A stretch of 64,000 bases of DNA from Streptomyces sp. MMG1121 (GCF_001280015.1 NZ_LGDV01000096.1:62001-126000), one strand, 5' to 3'. Shown: positions 27,227 through 35,584, counted from the first letter of the stretch. A program made the numbers and translations. Notes: a model not told the origin generated them from the letters alone.

Positions 27227-27991
27227 TCAGTAGCGACGCGTGATCAGCGCGCGCTTCACTTCCTGGATGGCCTTCGTGACCTCGATGCCGCGCGGACAGG
27301 CGTCCGTGCAGTTGAAGGTCGTACGGCAACGCCACACGCCGTCACGGTCGTTGAGGATCTCCAGGCGCTGCTCGCCCGCCTCGTCACGGCTGTCGAAGAT
27401 GAAGCGGTGGGCGTTCACGATCGCGGCCGGACCGAAGTACTGGCCGTCGTTCCAGAACACCGGGCAGGACGACGTGCACGCGGCGCACAGGATGCACTTG
27501 GTGGTGTCGTCGAAGCGCTCGCGGTCCTCGGCGGACTGCAGGCGCTCCCGCGTCGGCTCGTTCGTGTCCTTGGTGACCAGGAACGGCATGACGTCCCGGT
27601 ACGCCTGGAAGAACGGCTCCATGTCCACGACCAGGTCCTTCAGGACCGTGAGGCCCTTGATGGGCTCGACCGTGATCGGCTTCTCGGGGTTGATGTCCTT
27701 GATCAGCGTCTTGCAGGCAAGGCGGTTCTTGCCGTTGATCCGCATCGCGTCCGAGCCGCAGATGCCGTGCGCGCACGAGCGGCGGAAGGTGAGGGTGCCG
27801 TCGACGTCCCACTTGATCTTGTGGAGGCCGTCGAGGACGCGCTCCTTCGGGTCGATCTCCAGCTGGAAGTCTTCCCAGACCGCCTCCGCCGAGACCTCCG
27901 GGTTGAACCGGCGGACCCGGAAGGTGACCGTGATCAGGTGCGCGGAGGCCGCGGCCTCCGCCTCCACCTTGTCCAGAACGGGGGTAGCCAT
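27227..27991 (-). CDS. sdhB: Succinate dehydrogenase iron-sulfur subunit
   Basis: Electron-transfer subunit of complex II; 254 residues. The [2Fe-2S] ligands are in RRSCAHGICGSDAMRING with a later Cys in RLACKTL. The [4Fe-4S] and [3Fe-4S] ligands are in CILCAACTSSCP and in WRCRTTFNCTDACPRG. The ATG overlaps the sdhA stop (TGATG), so the subunits are translationally coupled. It is the last gene of sdhCDAB. Confidence 0.95.
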   Translation of the reverse strand: MATPVLDKVEAEAAASAHLITVTFRVRRFNPEVSAEAVWEDFQLEIDPKERVLDGLHKIKWDVDGTLTFRRSCAHGICGSDAMRINGKNRLACKTLIKDINPEKPITVEPIKGLTVLKDLVVDMEPFFQAYRDVMPFLVTKDTNEPTRERLQSAEDRERFDDTTKCILCAACTSSCPVFWNDGQYFGPAAIVNAHRFIFDSRDEAGEQRLEILNDRDGVWRCRTTFNCTDACPRGIEVTKAIQEVKRALITRRY

Positions 27992-29745
27992 CAGTACTTA
28001 CGCTCCATCGGCTGGTAGCGGGTCTGGACGACCGGCTTGTAGTCGAGACGGATCGACTCGGCGCCGTCGTCGCCCACCTCGCGGTACGCCATGGTGTGGC
28101 GCATGAAGTTGACGTCGTCGCGGTTCGGGTAGTCCTCGCGGTAGTGACCACCGCGGGACTCCTTGCGGGCCAGGGCGGACACGGCCATGACCTCGGCCAG
28201 GTCGAGCAGGTTGCCCAGCTCGACGGCCTCCAGCAGGTCCGTGTTGAACCGCTTGCCCTTGTCCTGGATCGAGACGTTCTTGTAGCGCTCGCGCAGCTCG
28301 GCGATCTTCTCGACGGCCGTCTTGATCGTCTGCTCGGTGCGGAACACCATGACGTTGGCGTCCATGGTCTCCTGCAGCTCCTTGCGGAGCGTGGCCACCC
28401 GCTCGTTGCCGGTGGAGTTGCGCAGCCGCTCGATCTGCTCGACGACGAGGGACTCCGGGTTCTCCGGCAGCTCGACGAAGTCGGCCTTGTGGGAGTACTC
28501 GGCGGCGGCGATGCCCGCGCGGCGCCCGAAGACGTTGATGTCCAGCAGCGAGTTGGTGCCCAGGCGGTTGGCGCCGTGCACCGACACGCAGGCGACCTCG
28601 CCGGCCGCGTACAGACCCGGGACCACCGTGGTGTTGTCCGACAGGACCTCACCCTCGACGTTCGTCGGGATGCCGCCCATCGCGTAGTGCGCGGTCGGCT
28701 GAATCGGGATCGGGTCCGTGTACGGCTCGATGCCGAGGTAGGTGCGCGCGAACTCGGTGATGTCCGGGAGCTTGGCGTCCAGCTGCTCCGGCGGCAGGTG
28801 GGTCAGGTCGAGGTAGACGTGGTCGCCCTCGGGACCGCAGCCACGGCCCTCGCGGATCTCCGTGTAGATGGAGCGCGAGACGACGTCACGGGACGCGAGG
28901 TCCTTCATGACCGGCGCGTACTTCTCCATGAAGCGCTCGCCGTCCTTGTTGCGCAGGATGCCGCCCTCACCACGGGCGCCCTCCGTCAGCAGGATGCCCA
29001 TGCGCCAGATGCCGGTCGGGTGGAACTGGAAGAACTCCATGTCCTCCAGCGGCAGACCACGCCGGTAGCAGGCCGCCTGGCCGTCACCGGTGAGGGTGTG
29101 CGCGTTGGAGGTCACCTTGAAGAACTTGCCGGTGCCGCCGGAGGCGTAGATGACCGCCTTGGCCTGGAAGACGTGGATCTCGCCGGTCGCCAGCTCGTAC
29201 GCGACGACACCGGCCGACTTCTTGACCCCGTCGACCTCGGTCATCAGCTGGTCCAGGACGTAGAACTCGTTGAAGAACTCCACGCCCTCCTTGACGCAGT
29301 TCTGGTACAGCGTCTGGAGGATCATGTGGCCGGTGCGGTCCGCGGCGTAGCAGGACCGGCGGACCGGGGCCTCGCCGTGGTTACGGCTGTGACCGCCGAA
29401 GCGGCGCTGGTCGATCGTGCCGTTCGGGGTCCGGTTGAACGGCAGGCCCATCTTCTCCAGGTCGAGGACGGCGTCGATGGCCTCCTTCGCCAGGATCTCG
29501 GCGGCGTCCTGGTCGACCAGGTAGTCACCGCCCTTGACCGTGTCGAAGGTGTGCCACTCCCAGTTGTCCTCCTCCACGTTGGCGAGCGCGGCGGCCATAC
29601 CGCCCTGCGCGGCGCCCGTGTGGGAGCGGGTGGGGTAGAGCTTGGTCAGCACGGCGGTGCGGCTGCGCTTCGTCGACTCGATGGCCGCGCGCATGCCGGC
29701 GCCGCCCGCGCCGACGATGACGGTGTCGTACTTGTGGATCTTCAT
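27991..29745 (-). CDS. sdhA: Succinate dehydrogenase flavoprotein subunit
   Basis: Catalytic subunit that oxidises succinate to fumarate; 584 residues, the normal size. The N-terminus has the FAD motif VIVGAGGAGMRAAIE and the SHTGAAQGGMAAAL segment. The FAD-linking histidine lies in RSHTGAAQGG. Active-site parts are HPTGI, LLTEGARGEGG and the Arg in RLGTNSLLD. The C-terminal end contains the usual KESRGGHYREDYPNRDD. It is positioned 19 bp after sdhD. Confidence 0.95.
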   Translation of the reverse strand: MKIHKYDTVIVGAGGAGMRAAIESTKRSRTAVLTKLYPTRSHTGAAQGGMAAALANVEEDNWEWHTFDTVKGGDYLVDQDAAEILAKEAIDAVLDLEKMGLPFNRTPNGTIDQRRFGGHSRNHGEAPVRRSCYAADRTGHMILQTLYQNCVKEGVEFFNEFYVLDQLMTEVDGVKKSAGVVAYELATGEIHVFQAKAVIYASGGTGKFFKVTSNAHTLTGDGQAACYRRGLPLEDMEFFQFHPTGIWRMGILLTEGARGEGGILRNKDGERFMEKYAPVMKDLASRDVVSRSIYTEIREGRGCGPEGDHVYLDLTHLPPEQLDAKLPDITEFARTYLGIEPYTDPIPIQPTAHYAMGGIPTNVEGEVLSDNTTVVPGLYAAGEVACVSVHGANRLGTNSLLDINVFGRRAGIAAAEYSHKADFVELPENPESLVVEQIERLRNSTGNERVATLRKELQETMDANVMVFRTEQTIKTAVEKIAELRERYKNVSIQDKGKRFNTDLLEAVELGNLLDLAEVMAVSALARKESRGGHYREDYPNRDDVNFMRHTMAYREVGDDGAESIRLDYKPVVQTRYQPMERKY

Positions 29746-29764
29746 GATTCTCGCAGCCCCGTGC

Positions 29765-30244
29765 CTAGCGGATGTTCGGGTCGAAGGTGAAGATCACCAG
29801 CGTGCCCAGCAGGATGGTGAACACCGTGGCGGTGTAGAGCAGGGCCTTCAGCCACAGCCGGGTGTTCGGCCGCTCGGCGTAGTCGTTGATGACCGTGCGC
29901 AGGCCGTTGGCGCCGTGCAGCATCGCGAGCCACAGCATCAGCAGGTCCCAGACCTGCCAGAACGGGGACGCCCAGCGGCCGGCCACGAAGGCGAAGCCGA
30001 CCTTGGAGACACCGCCGTCCAGCACGAGCTGGATCAGCAGGTGGCCGAGGACGAGGACGACCAGCACGACGCCGGACAGGCGCATGAACATCCAGGCGGC
30101 CAGCTCGAAGTTGCCCCGGGTCGACTTCGGGGTCTTCTTCGTGCGCTTGCGCGGCGCCTCGATCAGCGGGGCCGGGTCGTCGACGGTGTAGACGGCGCCC
30201 TCGACGGGGCCGATCGCGGACGCGGTGGTTTCAGTCGTGGACAT
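29765..30244 (-). CDS. sdhD: Succinate dehydrogenase hydrophobic membrane anchor subunit
   Basis: A 159-residue subunit with three transmembrane helices after a basic N-terminal extension (APRKRTKKTPKSTRGN). MRLSGVVLVVLVLGHLLIQL and LHGANGLRTVINDYAERP carry conserved histidines for haem and quinone binding. The ATG follows the sdhC stop by 5 bp. It lies between sdhC and sdhA in the standard actinobacterial order. Confidence 0.9.
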   Translation of the reverse strand: MSTTETTASAIGPVEGAVYTVDDPAPLIEAPRKRTKKTPKSTRGNFELAAWMFMRLSGVVLVVLVLGHLLIQLVLDGGVSKVGFAFVAGRWASPFWQVWDLLMLWLAMLHGANGLRTVINDYAERPNTRLWLKALLYTATVFTILLGTLVIFTFDPNIR

Positions 30245-30249
30245 CGGCG

Positions 30250-30630
30250 TCAGCTCCCGAACAGGACACGAGCGGCGTGGCCGAGCACGGGGTAGATCGC
30301 GCCGACCATCAGGACGACCCAGACACCCATCACGGTCCAGAACATCTGCTTCTGGTAGCGCGGGCCCTTCGACCAGAAGTCGACGGCGATGACACGCAGG
30401 CCGTTGAGCGCGTGGAAGAGGATGGCGGCGACGAGGCCGTACTCCAGCAGCGCGACGATCGGCGTCTTGTACGTGGCTACGACCTTGTCGTAGTCCTCTG
30501 GGGAGACACGCACGAGAGCGGTGTCCAGGACGTGAACGAACAGGAAGAAGAAAATGAGGACGCCGGTGACTCGATGAGCCACCCAGGACCACATTCCTTC
30601 CCGGCCGCGGTACAGCGTTCCAGCCGGCAC
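30250..30630 (-). CDS. sdhC: Succinate dehydrogenase cytochrome b556 subunit
   Basis: A 126-residue membrane subunit. SWVAHRVTGVLIFFFLFVHV is the SdhC signature with the quinone-site region, and FHALNGLRVIAVDF carries the haem-ligand histidine. Three helices are visible. It starts at GTG (PAGTLYRGREGMWSW) and opens the operon sdhC-D-A-B. The promoter should lie within the ~190 bp upstream; GTGCCA/TAGGCC and TTGATC/TAAGGC combinations can be seen on the minus strand, but neither is a good match. Confidence 0.9.
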   Translation of the reverse strand: MPAGTLYRGREGMWSWVAHRVTGVLIFFFLFVHVLDTALVRVSPEDYDKVVATYKTPIVALLEYGLVAAILFHALNGLRVIAVDFWSKGPRYQKQMFWTVMGVWVVLMVGAIYPVLGHAARVLFGS

Positions 30631-30821
30631 GGAAGAACCCTCCGGGAGCGGGGACTAGGGCCGCGCCGGCTTCACTGTCGGTCGGGCCCGGCCGGGTACG
30701 GTCCACCGGCCCTCTGCATCGTAGCGATGCGCCGGGCTGTGCCTTACGGGGGGCCTACCTTGTGTGATCAATTTGGCACCGGACGGGCTAGCCGGGGCGG
30801 CTGTGAGGGTGGTGTGTCCCC

Positions 30822-31370
30822 TTATCTGCCGGGTGCGGGTGCGTTGTGGCTGGTCGCGCAGTGCCCCGCGCCCCTCAGGTAGCTGCCCAGCCTGTTTCTC
30901 GCGAGGCGCCGCAGCTCCTCCGCCGTCACCACCCGCTCCTCCTCCGGATCGTTTGTCAATCGTGATCGGATGGCTTCGAGGATGCGGTCGAGGGACTCGT
31001 CCGGGTGGGTGTCGCCCAGATAGATGACGAACACGTGTCCGAATCGGGCCTCGTAGGCCGCGTGGGCCGCGCTCAGGGCCATGTGGGCCGCCGAGTAGGC
31101 GTCCTCCGGCAGCTCGGGCAGGGACTCTCCCGCCAGCGCCTCGGCCAGGTCCGCGGGCGACAGGTCGTACGCCGCCTCGTCCGCCGCCGCCAGCAGGGCG
31201 TCCAGGTCGGGGTAGGGGCGGTGGTCCGCGATGCGGCGCGACCAGCGCAGGCTGCGCAGGCAGTGCAGGAGCAGGGCGCGGGCCTCGTCGGCGGGGGCCG
31301 TGTTGAAGGCGTCGAGAGGCTTGGGGAGATGCGGGAGAGGGTGGGCGGGCAGCGTGGGTCCTCGCGTCAC
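30822..31370 (-). CDS. OHCU-decarboxylase-like protein lacking catalytic motif
   Basis: A 182-residue helical protein matching 2-oxo-4-hydroxy-4-carboxy-5-ureidoimidazoline decarboxylase (the uric-acid pathway enzyme UraD/PucL-N). Matches include LDAFNTAPADEARALLLHCL, LSPADLAEALAG, AYEARFGHVFVIYL and RLTNDPEEERVV. The HP-x-(I/L)-G segment with the catalytic His is replaced by ESLPEL, and the usual SxxEQ segment is replaced by YSAAHMAL. It may be inactive or altered in function. The last 19 residues are encoded by a dispersed intergenic repeat. No other urate genes are near. Confidence 0.65.
   Translation of the reverse strand: MTRGPTLPAHPLPHLPKPLDAFNTAPADEARALLLHCLRSLRWSRRIADHRPYPDLDALLAAADEAAYDLSPADLAEALAGESLPELPEDAYSAAHMALSAAHAAYEARFGHVFVIYLGDTHPDESLDRILEAIRSRLTNDPEEERVVTAEELRRLARNRLGSYLRGAGHCATSHNAPAPGR
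30838..30880 (-). repeat. Dispersed Streptomyces intergenic repeat, copy B (inside a 3' coding end)
   Basis: Read on the minus strand it gives CTGAGGGGCGCGGGGCACTG followed by CGCGACCAGCCACAACGC, the same repeat as copy A after glyA (shared ACTGCGCGACCAGC). It encodes the C-terminal LRGAGHCATSHNAPAPGR of the OHCU-like protein, a tail that looks repeat-derived rather than selected for protein function. Confidence 0.65.
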
Positions 31371-31524
31371 ATGAGGTGCGGCAGGGGATGCTGTGAAAGA
31401 TGTGTCGTCAGGCTATCGAGAGTGGTCACGGTGTGTCCGTGGGACGCCTGAAATTCACCCGGACGGCAGAGTTTCGGAACGCCTGGGTGACGGGTGAACG
31501 GGGGAACGGTCGTACGTTGGCAGG

Positions 31525-33186
31525 GTGAACCAGCACCAGCGCCGTTCACCGGCGCAGCAGGTGATACGGAAGCGGGCGGTCGTGGCCGCCGCGTTCGTCG
31601 GGACCGTCGCGCTCGGCACGGGGGTCGGTGTGTGGGCCTCGTCGGGCGGTGGCGGCGGGAAGACGGAAGGGGGTGCCCCGCAGTCGGCCTCCGGCCGGGT
31701 GGCCGGCCGCGACTCGGGCGCGGCGGCCGCGTCCTCGGCGAGTCCCTCGCCGAGCCGGTCCTATCCGCTGTCCCAGGCGCCGCGGACGATACCCGCGGTG
31801 CGCGCCTTCACCGCGGCGCGCGGGCCGGGCTGGCAGCCGGGCAAGAGCGACCGGGTCGTGGTGAGCGACCCTTCGCTGGCCGACGAGGGGAGGCTGATAG
31901 CCGGGGAGCTCGGGCTCACCTACGCGGGGGAGAAGAGCGACGTGAAGGCGGGTGACGTCCGGCTCGCGCTCGGCGGCAAGGGCGGGAACCAGGAGTCGTA
32001 CACCATGACCGTCCAGGGCGGGCGGGTCGAGATCAGCGGACCCGGCGACGCGGGCGTCTTCTACGGCACCCGCACGCTGAAGCAGGAGGTCCACGGCGGC
32101 GGTACGGCGCCGGAGGGGGTCGTGCGGGACGAGCCGGCCAAGCCGGTGCGCGGGTTCATGCTGGACATCGCGCGCAAACCGTTCTCCGAGTCCTGGATCG
32201 AGGACCGGATACGGGAGCTGGGCGACCTGAAGTTCAACGAACTGGGGCTGCACTTCTCCGACGACCAGGCCTTCCGGATCGAGTCCAGCAGCCACCCCGA
32301 GATCGTCTCCAAGGACCATCTCAGCAAGGCACAGGTCAAGCAGATCGTGGACCTCGCGAGCAGCCGGCACATCACCGTCGTGCCCGAGATCGACTCGCCG
32401 GGTCACCTCGGCGCCGTCCTAGCCGCCCACCCCGACCTCCAGCTGCGCAACGCGAGCGGGGTCGCCACCAAGGGCGCGATCGACATCTCCAAGCCCGCCT
32501 CGGCGAAGATCGTCGACGATCTGCTGAACGAGTACGCGGGCCTGTTCACCGGCAGTCAGTGGCATCTCGGCGGCGACGAGTACCAGGCGCTGACCGTGAA
32601 GGACCCGCAGGCCTCCTATCCGCAGCTCGCGGCCGCCGCCCGGCAGAAGTACGGCTCCGGCGGCACCGTCGCCGACCTCACCACCGGCTGGCTCAACGAC
32701 CGCGCCAACACCGTCCGCGCCCACCAGAAGACCATGCGGGCCTGGAACGACGGCTTCTACCGCGGGACCTCCGTGCAGCCCGCGGGGGATCTCCAGGTCG
32801 CCTACTGGACCGGCAAGGAGATCGGCGCCCGGCAGCCCGTGGAGTACCTCAGCGCGGGCCGCAAGGTGCTCAACTACAACGACGAGCTGCTCTACTACGT
32901 GCTCGGCCAGCCGCAGACCTTCGTCTACCCGACCGGACAGCGGATCTACGAGCAGTGGAACCCGCGGGTGCTGCGCGGTACGACCGCCGTACCGGCGCGG
33001 TACGACGGCCAGATACTCGGCGGGTCGTTCGCGGTCTGGTGCGACTTCCCCAACGCGCAGACGGAGGCGCAGGTCGCGGCCGGAATACGGCTGCCGCTGC
33101 GGGCCACCGTGCAGAAGCTGTGGGACCCGGGCACACCCTCGCTGTCCTGGGCGGACTTCCAGCGACTTTCGGCCAAGCTGGGCTGA
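31525..33186 (+). CDS. Secreted GH20 beta-N-acetylhexosaminidase
   Basis: Exo-hydrolase releasing N-acetylglucosamine from chitin or wall oligomers; 553 residues. One N-terminal hydrophobic segment (AVVAAAFVGTVALGTGVGVW) acts as signal or anchor, followed by a Ser/Pro/Gly linker. A GH20b-like domain ends about residue 200. The catalytic barrel begins RGFMLDIARKPFS, includes PEIDSPGHLGAVLAAHPDL and has the Asp351-Glu352 pair in WHLGGDEYQ. It starts at GTG 31525. A degenerate DasR-like half site lies about 100 bp upstream. Confidence 0.87.
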   Translation: MNQHQRRSPAQQVIRKRAVVAAAFVGTVALGTGVGVWASSGGGGGKTEGGAPQSASGRVAGRDSGAAAASSASPSPSRSYPLSQAPRTIPAVRAFTAARGPGWQPGKSDRVVVSDPSLADEGRLIAGELGLTYAGEKSDVKAGDVRLALGGKGGNQESYTMTVQGGRVEISGPGDAGVFYGTRTLKQEVHGGGTAPEGVVRDEPAKPVRGFMLDIARKPFSESWIEDRIRELGDLKFNELGLHFSDDQAFRIESSSHPEIVSKDHLSKAQVKQIVDLASSRHITVVPEIDSPGHLGAVLAAHPDLQLRNASGVATKGAIDISKPASAKIVDDLLNEYAGLFTGSQWHLGGDEYQALTVKDPQASYPQLAAAARQKYGSGGTVADLTTGWLNDRANTVRAHQKTMRAWNDGFYRGTSVQPAGDLQVAYWTGKEIGARQPVEYLSAGRKVLNYNDELLYYVLGQPQTFVYPTGQRIYEQWNPRVLRGTTAVPARYDGQILGGSFAVWCDFPNAQTEAQVAAGIRLPLRATVQKLWDPGTPSLSWADFQRLSAKLG

Positions 33187-33278
33187 GTCGATCCCCTGTG
33201 ACACCGGGAGCAATCCGGACGCAGTAAGGGGAAGTGCGGGCTCCGTACCGGTCGGCGCCCTGGCGAGGGAGATGTTTC

Positions 33279-33839
33279 ATGAGCCTGGTGGACCTGATCG
33301 CACAGGCCGACGAACGCGGACTGGCCGCCAGCGGGTTGGCTTGTTTGGACCGGTGTCTGCCCCTGCTCGGCGCCGACGACGACCTGCTGCGCCCGCTGTG
33401 GGCGAGCCTCGCCGACGGCTCCGACTGGGGCCCGGGCCTGGACCGGGCCCGCGGCACCCTCGGCGCCGAGGAACGCGCCGCCGACGAGGCCGCGCGGCTG
33501 ACCCGTCGCATGCTGGACGCGGTACCGGCCCGGCGCACCGCCGACGCGGTACGGCCCTGGGCCGACGCCTGCTCGGTCGCCTCGCTGCGCGTCCACCGGC
33601 TGCTCGACCCCGCGGCCGACGGCACGCCGGCCGACGCCGGCCTCGACACCGGACGCGTGGGCGACACGGCGGACCTGCCCCCGCTCGTCGCCGCCGAACT
33701 CCGCCGCCAGCGAGCCGTCCTCGAGCTCCTCGCCGAGCACGGCCCCCAGGGGCTGCGCCACGCCCTGGACGTGTCGGTCGAGGGGCGCCGGGTGCTGCGC
33801 GCGGTGGTGTCGCGGCGGGCGCGCAGCGGGGCGGAGTGA
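33279..33839 (+). CDS. Uncharacterised helical protein
   Basis: A 186-residue, Ala/Leu/Asp/Arg-rich protein starting MSLVDLIAQADERGLAASGL, with a good GAGGGAG ribosome-binding site. Predicted to be mostly helical and cytosolic, with no signal peptide or membrane segment. I recognise no enzymatic motif. Codon use is like its neighbours, and GC skew at third positions supports coding. It ends just before a GCCCGGGGC/GCCCCGGG hairpin (33842-33866) that may terminate it. Confidence 0.6.
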   Translation: MSLVDLIAQADERGLAASGLACLDRCLPLLGADDDLLRPLWASLADGSDWGPGLDRARGTLGAEERAADEAARLTRRMLDAVPARRTADAVRPWADACSVASLRVHRLLDPAADGTPADAGLDTGRVGDTADLPPLVAAELRRQRAVLELLAEHGPQGLRHALDVSVEGRRVLRAVVSRRARSGAE

Positions 33840-33942
33840 GCAGCCCGGGGCGCGGCTTGCCCCGGGGCGGCGCGACCGGCTGCGGCCACGGTGGTCCTGT
33901 GACCGTCGTGCGGTGGACGTGAGGTAGTCCTGCGACGGTTGG

Positions 33943-33954
33943 CGAAACGTTTCG
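33943..33954. promoter_or_regulatory. Perfect palindrome CGAAACGTTTCG (candidate operator)
   Basis: A 12-bp perfect palindrome overlapping TTTCGAAA, 43 bp upstream of the next gene. The core AAACGTTT is the type bound by LacI/GalR-family repressors (compare cre-like TGAAACGTTTCA). No such regulator is adjacent. Confidence 0.4.
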
Positions 33955-33996
33955 AAATGCGGTGACGCTTACCGCGTCCGGCACGCTCCTCCTTAT

Positions 33997-34398
33997 GTGA
34001 CCACCCAGGAAGTGACAGCGCAGCAGGAGACCCGACCGCACGCCGCGGCGAAGCCGGTGCGATGGGCGGCCGACACCGTGGCGATGGCCCGCGAGGGCGC
34101 CCGGGTGCGGCTCGACTACTCGGCGCAGAGCCTGTGGCGGGTGGACCGGATGATCGAGGAGATCCGCCGCGAAAGCCCGCCGTACGCCGCCGTCGAGAGC
34201 GCGCTGCGCGGCTTCGGCGCCTACGCCGGCGAGGTGATCGTCCGTCAGACCGGGGCGGAGTGGTGGGCGACGGGCGGCGAGCACTGGCTGCGCACCCCCG
34301 ACGGCCGGCTGTGGGACCCCGTCGACGAGGCCCGGCGGGCGTACGCCGGCCACGGCTCGCTGCGCCTGCTGTGCCGGGACGCGAGCACCGCCCGCTGA
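33997..34398 (+). CDS. Uncharacterised small cytosolic protein
   Basis: A 133-residue protein from a GTG start (MTTQEVTAQQETRPHAAAKP). The central helix EGARVRLDYSAQSLWRVDRM and the C-terminal GEVIVRQTGAEWWATGGEHW and LWDPVDEARRAY look like a small alpha/beta domain. No motif that I can tie to a function. Its start region follows a perfect palindrome, so it may be controlled by a LacI-like repressor. It precedes the first ECF sigma gene by 92 bp on the same strand. Confidence 0.6.
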   Translation: MTTQEVTAQQETRPHAAAKPVRWAADTVAMAREGARVRLDYSAQSLWRVDRMIEEIRRESPPYAAVESALRGFGAYAGEVIVRQTGAEWWATGGEHWLRTPDGRLWDPVDEARRAYAGHGSLRLLCRDASTAR

Positions 34399-34422
34399 CC
34401 CCGGTACGGGACACCGCCTCGC

Positions 34423-34435
34423 TGTGACACTTCTG
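34423..34435 (+). promoter_or_regulatory. TGTGAC-N2-TTCTG motif upstream of the first ECF sigma gene
   Basis: TGTGACACTTCTG lies 56-68 bp upstream of the sigma factor start. A second copy, TGTGACGTTTCTG, occurs at 37538-37550 after the second sigma module (11 of 13 bases alike). It could be a -35-type element read by one of the sigma factors; no matched -10 is obvious. Confidence 0.25.
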
Positions 34436-34490
34436 TGCGGCCCGGCGCTGATGATCGTGGAGGGCGGAGACACGGGGGACGTGTCGGACC

Positions 34491-35174
34491 GTGCGGGACG
34501 CGCCACGCAGTGGCCATGAACTGGGCACGAACGAGGACGTCTTGGGCCAGGGAGGGGAACCCCGCCGCCCGCAGCCGCGGGACGGGGAACTGGGCGCGGC
34601 CGTCGCGCGCGCCCAGGACGGGGACGAGACCGCCTTCGCGACGGCCTACCGGATCGTGCAGCCCGGTCTCCTCGGCTATCTGCGGGGCATCGTCGGCGAG
34701 GACGCGGAGGACGTGGCCGCCGACGCCTGGCTGGAGATAGTCCGGGACCTCGGCCGGTTCAAGGGTGACGGCGCGGGCTTTCGCGGCTGGACCGCGACCA
34801 TCGCCCGCCACCGTGCCCTGGACCATCTGCGCCGCCAGCGGGTACGGCCCCGGGCGGCCGCCCTCGAACAGGACGCGCTGGAGCTGCCGGGCCGGCACGA
34901 CACCCATGACCAGGCCCTGGAGGCGTTGTCCACCGCACGCGCCCTGGAACTGGTGCGCGGCCTGCCGCGCGAGCAGGCCGAGGCCGTGCTGCTGCGGGTG
35001 GTCGTCGGCCTCGACGGCCCGGCCGCCGCGCGCGTCCTAGGCAAGCGACCCGGAGCCGTCCGCACGGCCGCCCACCGCGGACTGAAACGGCTCGCCCGGA
35101 ACCTGCGCGCCCTAGAGGCGGGCGGCGAGGGTGTGACGGACGAGGGCCCGCGGACGCTGGGTGGGGCGGGATGA
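34491..35174 (+). CDS. ECF-type RNA polymerase sigma factor (first paralogue)
   Basis: A 227-residue sigma-70 family protein. Region 2 is TAYRIVQPGLLGYLRGIVGE, DAEDVAADAWLEIVRDLGRF and FRGWTATIARHRALDHLRRQ. Region 4 is LPREQAEAVLLRVVVGLDGP, AAARVLGKRPGAVRTAAHRG and LKRLARNL. It is about 60% alike, by eye, to the second sigma gene 600 bp on. The GTG at 34491 follows GGGGGAC with an 11-base gap; by comparison with its paralogue, the real start could be a downstream codon. It is followed after 24 bp by a small protein resembling the N-terminus of the partner of the second sigma factor. Confidence 0.82.
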   Translation: MRDAPRSGHELGTNEDVLGQGGEPRRPQPRDGELGAAVARAQDGDETAFATAYRIVQPGLLGYLRGIVGEDAEDVAADAWLEIVRDLGRFKGDGAGFRGWTATIARHRALDHLRRQRVRPRAAALEQDALELPGRHDTHDQALEALSTARALELVRGLPREQAEAVLLRVVVGLDGPAAARVLGKRPGAVRTAAHRGLKRLARNLRALEAGGEGVTDEGPRTLGGAG

Positions 35175-35198
35175 ACGCCGACGGGAACGGGAACGGGC

Positions 35199-35486
35199 AT
35201 GGGTGAACAGCACGGCGGCAACGTGTCCGGCCGCCTCCACGCGCACCCGTATGCGGCTTATTTGGCGGAATCATCCCTTTTCCAGGCGCGGTTCGGTGCC
35301 GCCCTGCGCGCCGACGGCGTCGAAGCCGAGGGTGAGCGCCGGGCCGTGGCCGCCTTCCGGGCGGCCCGCGAGGCGGGGGTGCGCCGCCTGCGCACGCGGC
35401 GCCGGGACGACTGGCGAACCGGCGTGCCGCGCGGACAGGGGGAGAACGGCGACAAGGCGGACAAGGGGAACGAGGGGGAGGCGTAG
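35199..35486 (+). CDS. Small protein related to the second sigma factor's partner
   Basis: A 95-residue protein starting MGEQHGGNVSGRLHAHPYAA. The segment AAFRAAREA (51-59) matches AAFRKAREA (63-71) of the membrane protein encoded after the second sigma gene, within a wider GE-x-x-A-x-AAFR pattern. It has no membrane helix; the basic stretch RRLRTRRRDDWR then gives way to a Lys/Glu/Asn tail. By position it could be a cytosolic anti-sigma-like partner of the first sigma factor, or a relic of one. A strong hairpin follows. Confidence 0.6.
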   Translation: MGEQHGGNVSGRLHAHPYAAYLAESSLFQARFGAALRADGVEAEGERRAVAAFRAAREAGVRRLRTRRRDDWRTGVPRGQGENGDKADKGNEGEA

Positions 35487-35515
35487 CGGCCCAGCCGCTC
35501 CGGTCCGCCGAGGCA

Positions 35516-35584
35516 ACGGCCGGGGCCGCCACCCCCCACAGGAGAGGCCCCGGCCGTCGCGCGGACGGGCCGCGCGCGGCCCGT
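35516..35584 (+). terminator. Hairpin terminator plus adjacent palindrome between the two sigma modules
   Basis: ACGGCCGGGGCC (35516-35527) pairs perfectly with GGCCCCGGCCGT (35546-35557). A second, 20-bp perfect palindrome follows at 35565-35584 (arms ACGGGCCGCG and CGCGGCCCGT). Together they should separate the two sigma transcripts. No T-run follows, as is common in high-GC terminators. Confidence 0.65.

Noticed and set aside
27126..27335. Possible small minus-strand gene over the sdh terminator
   Set aside because: The frame runs through the perfect terminator hairpin and the sdhB 3' end and has no protein-like features.
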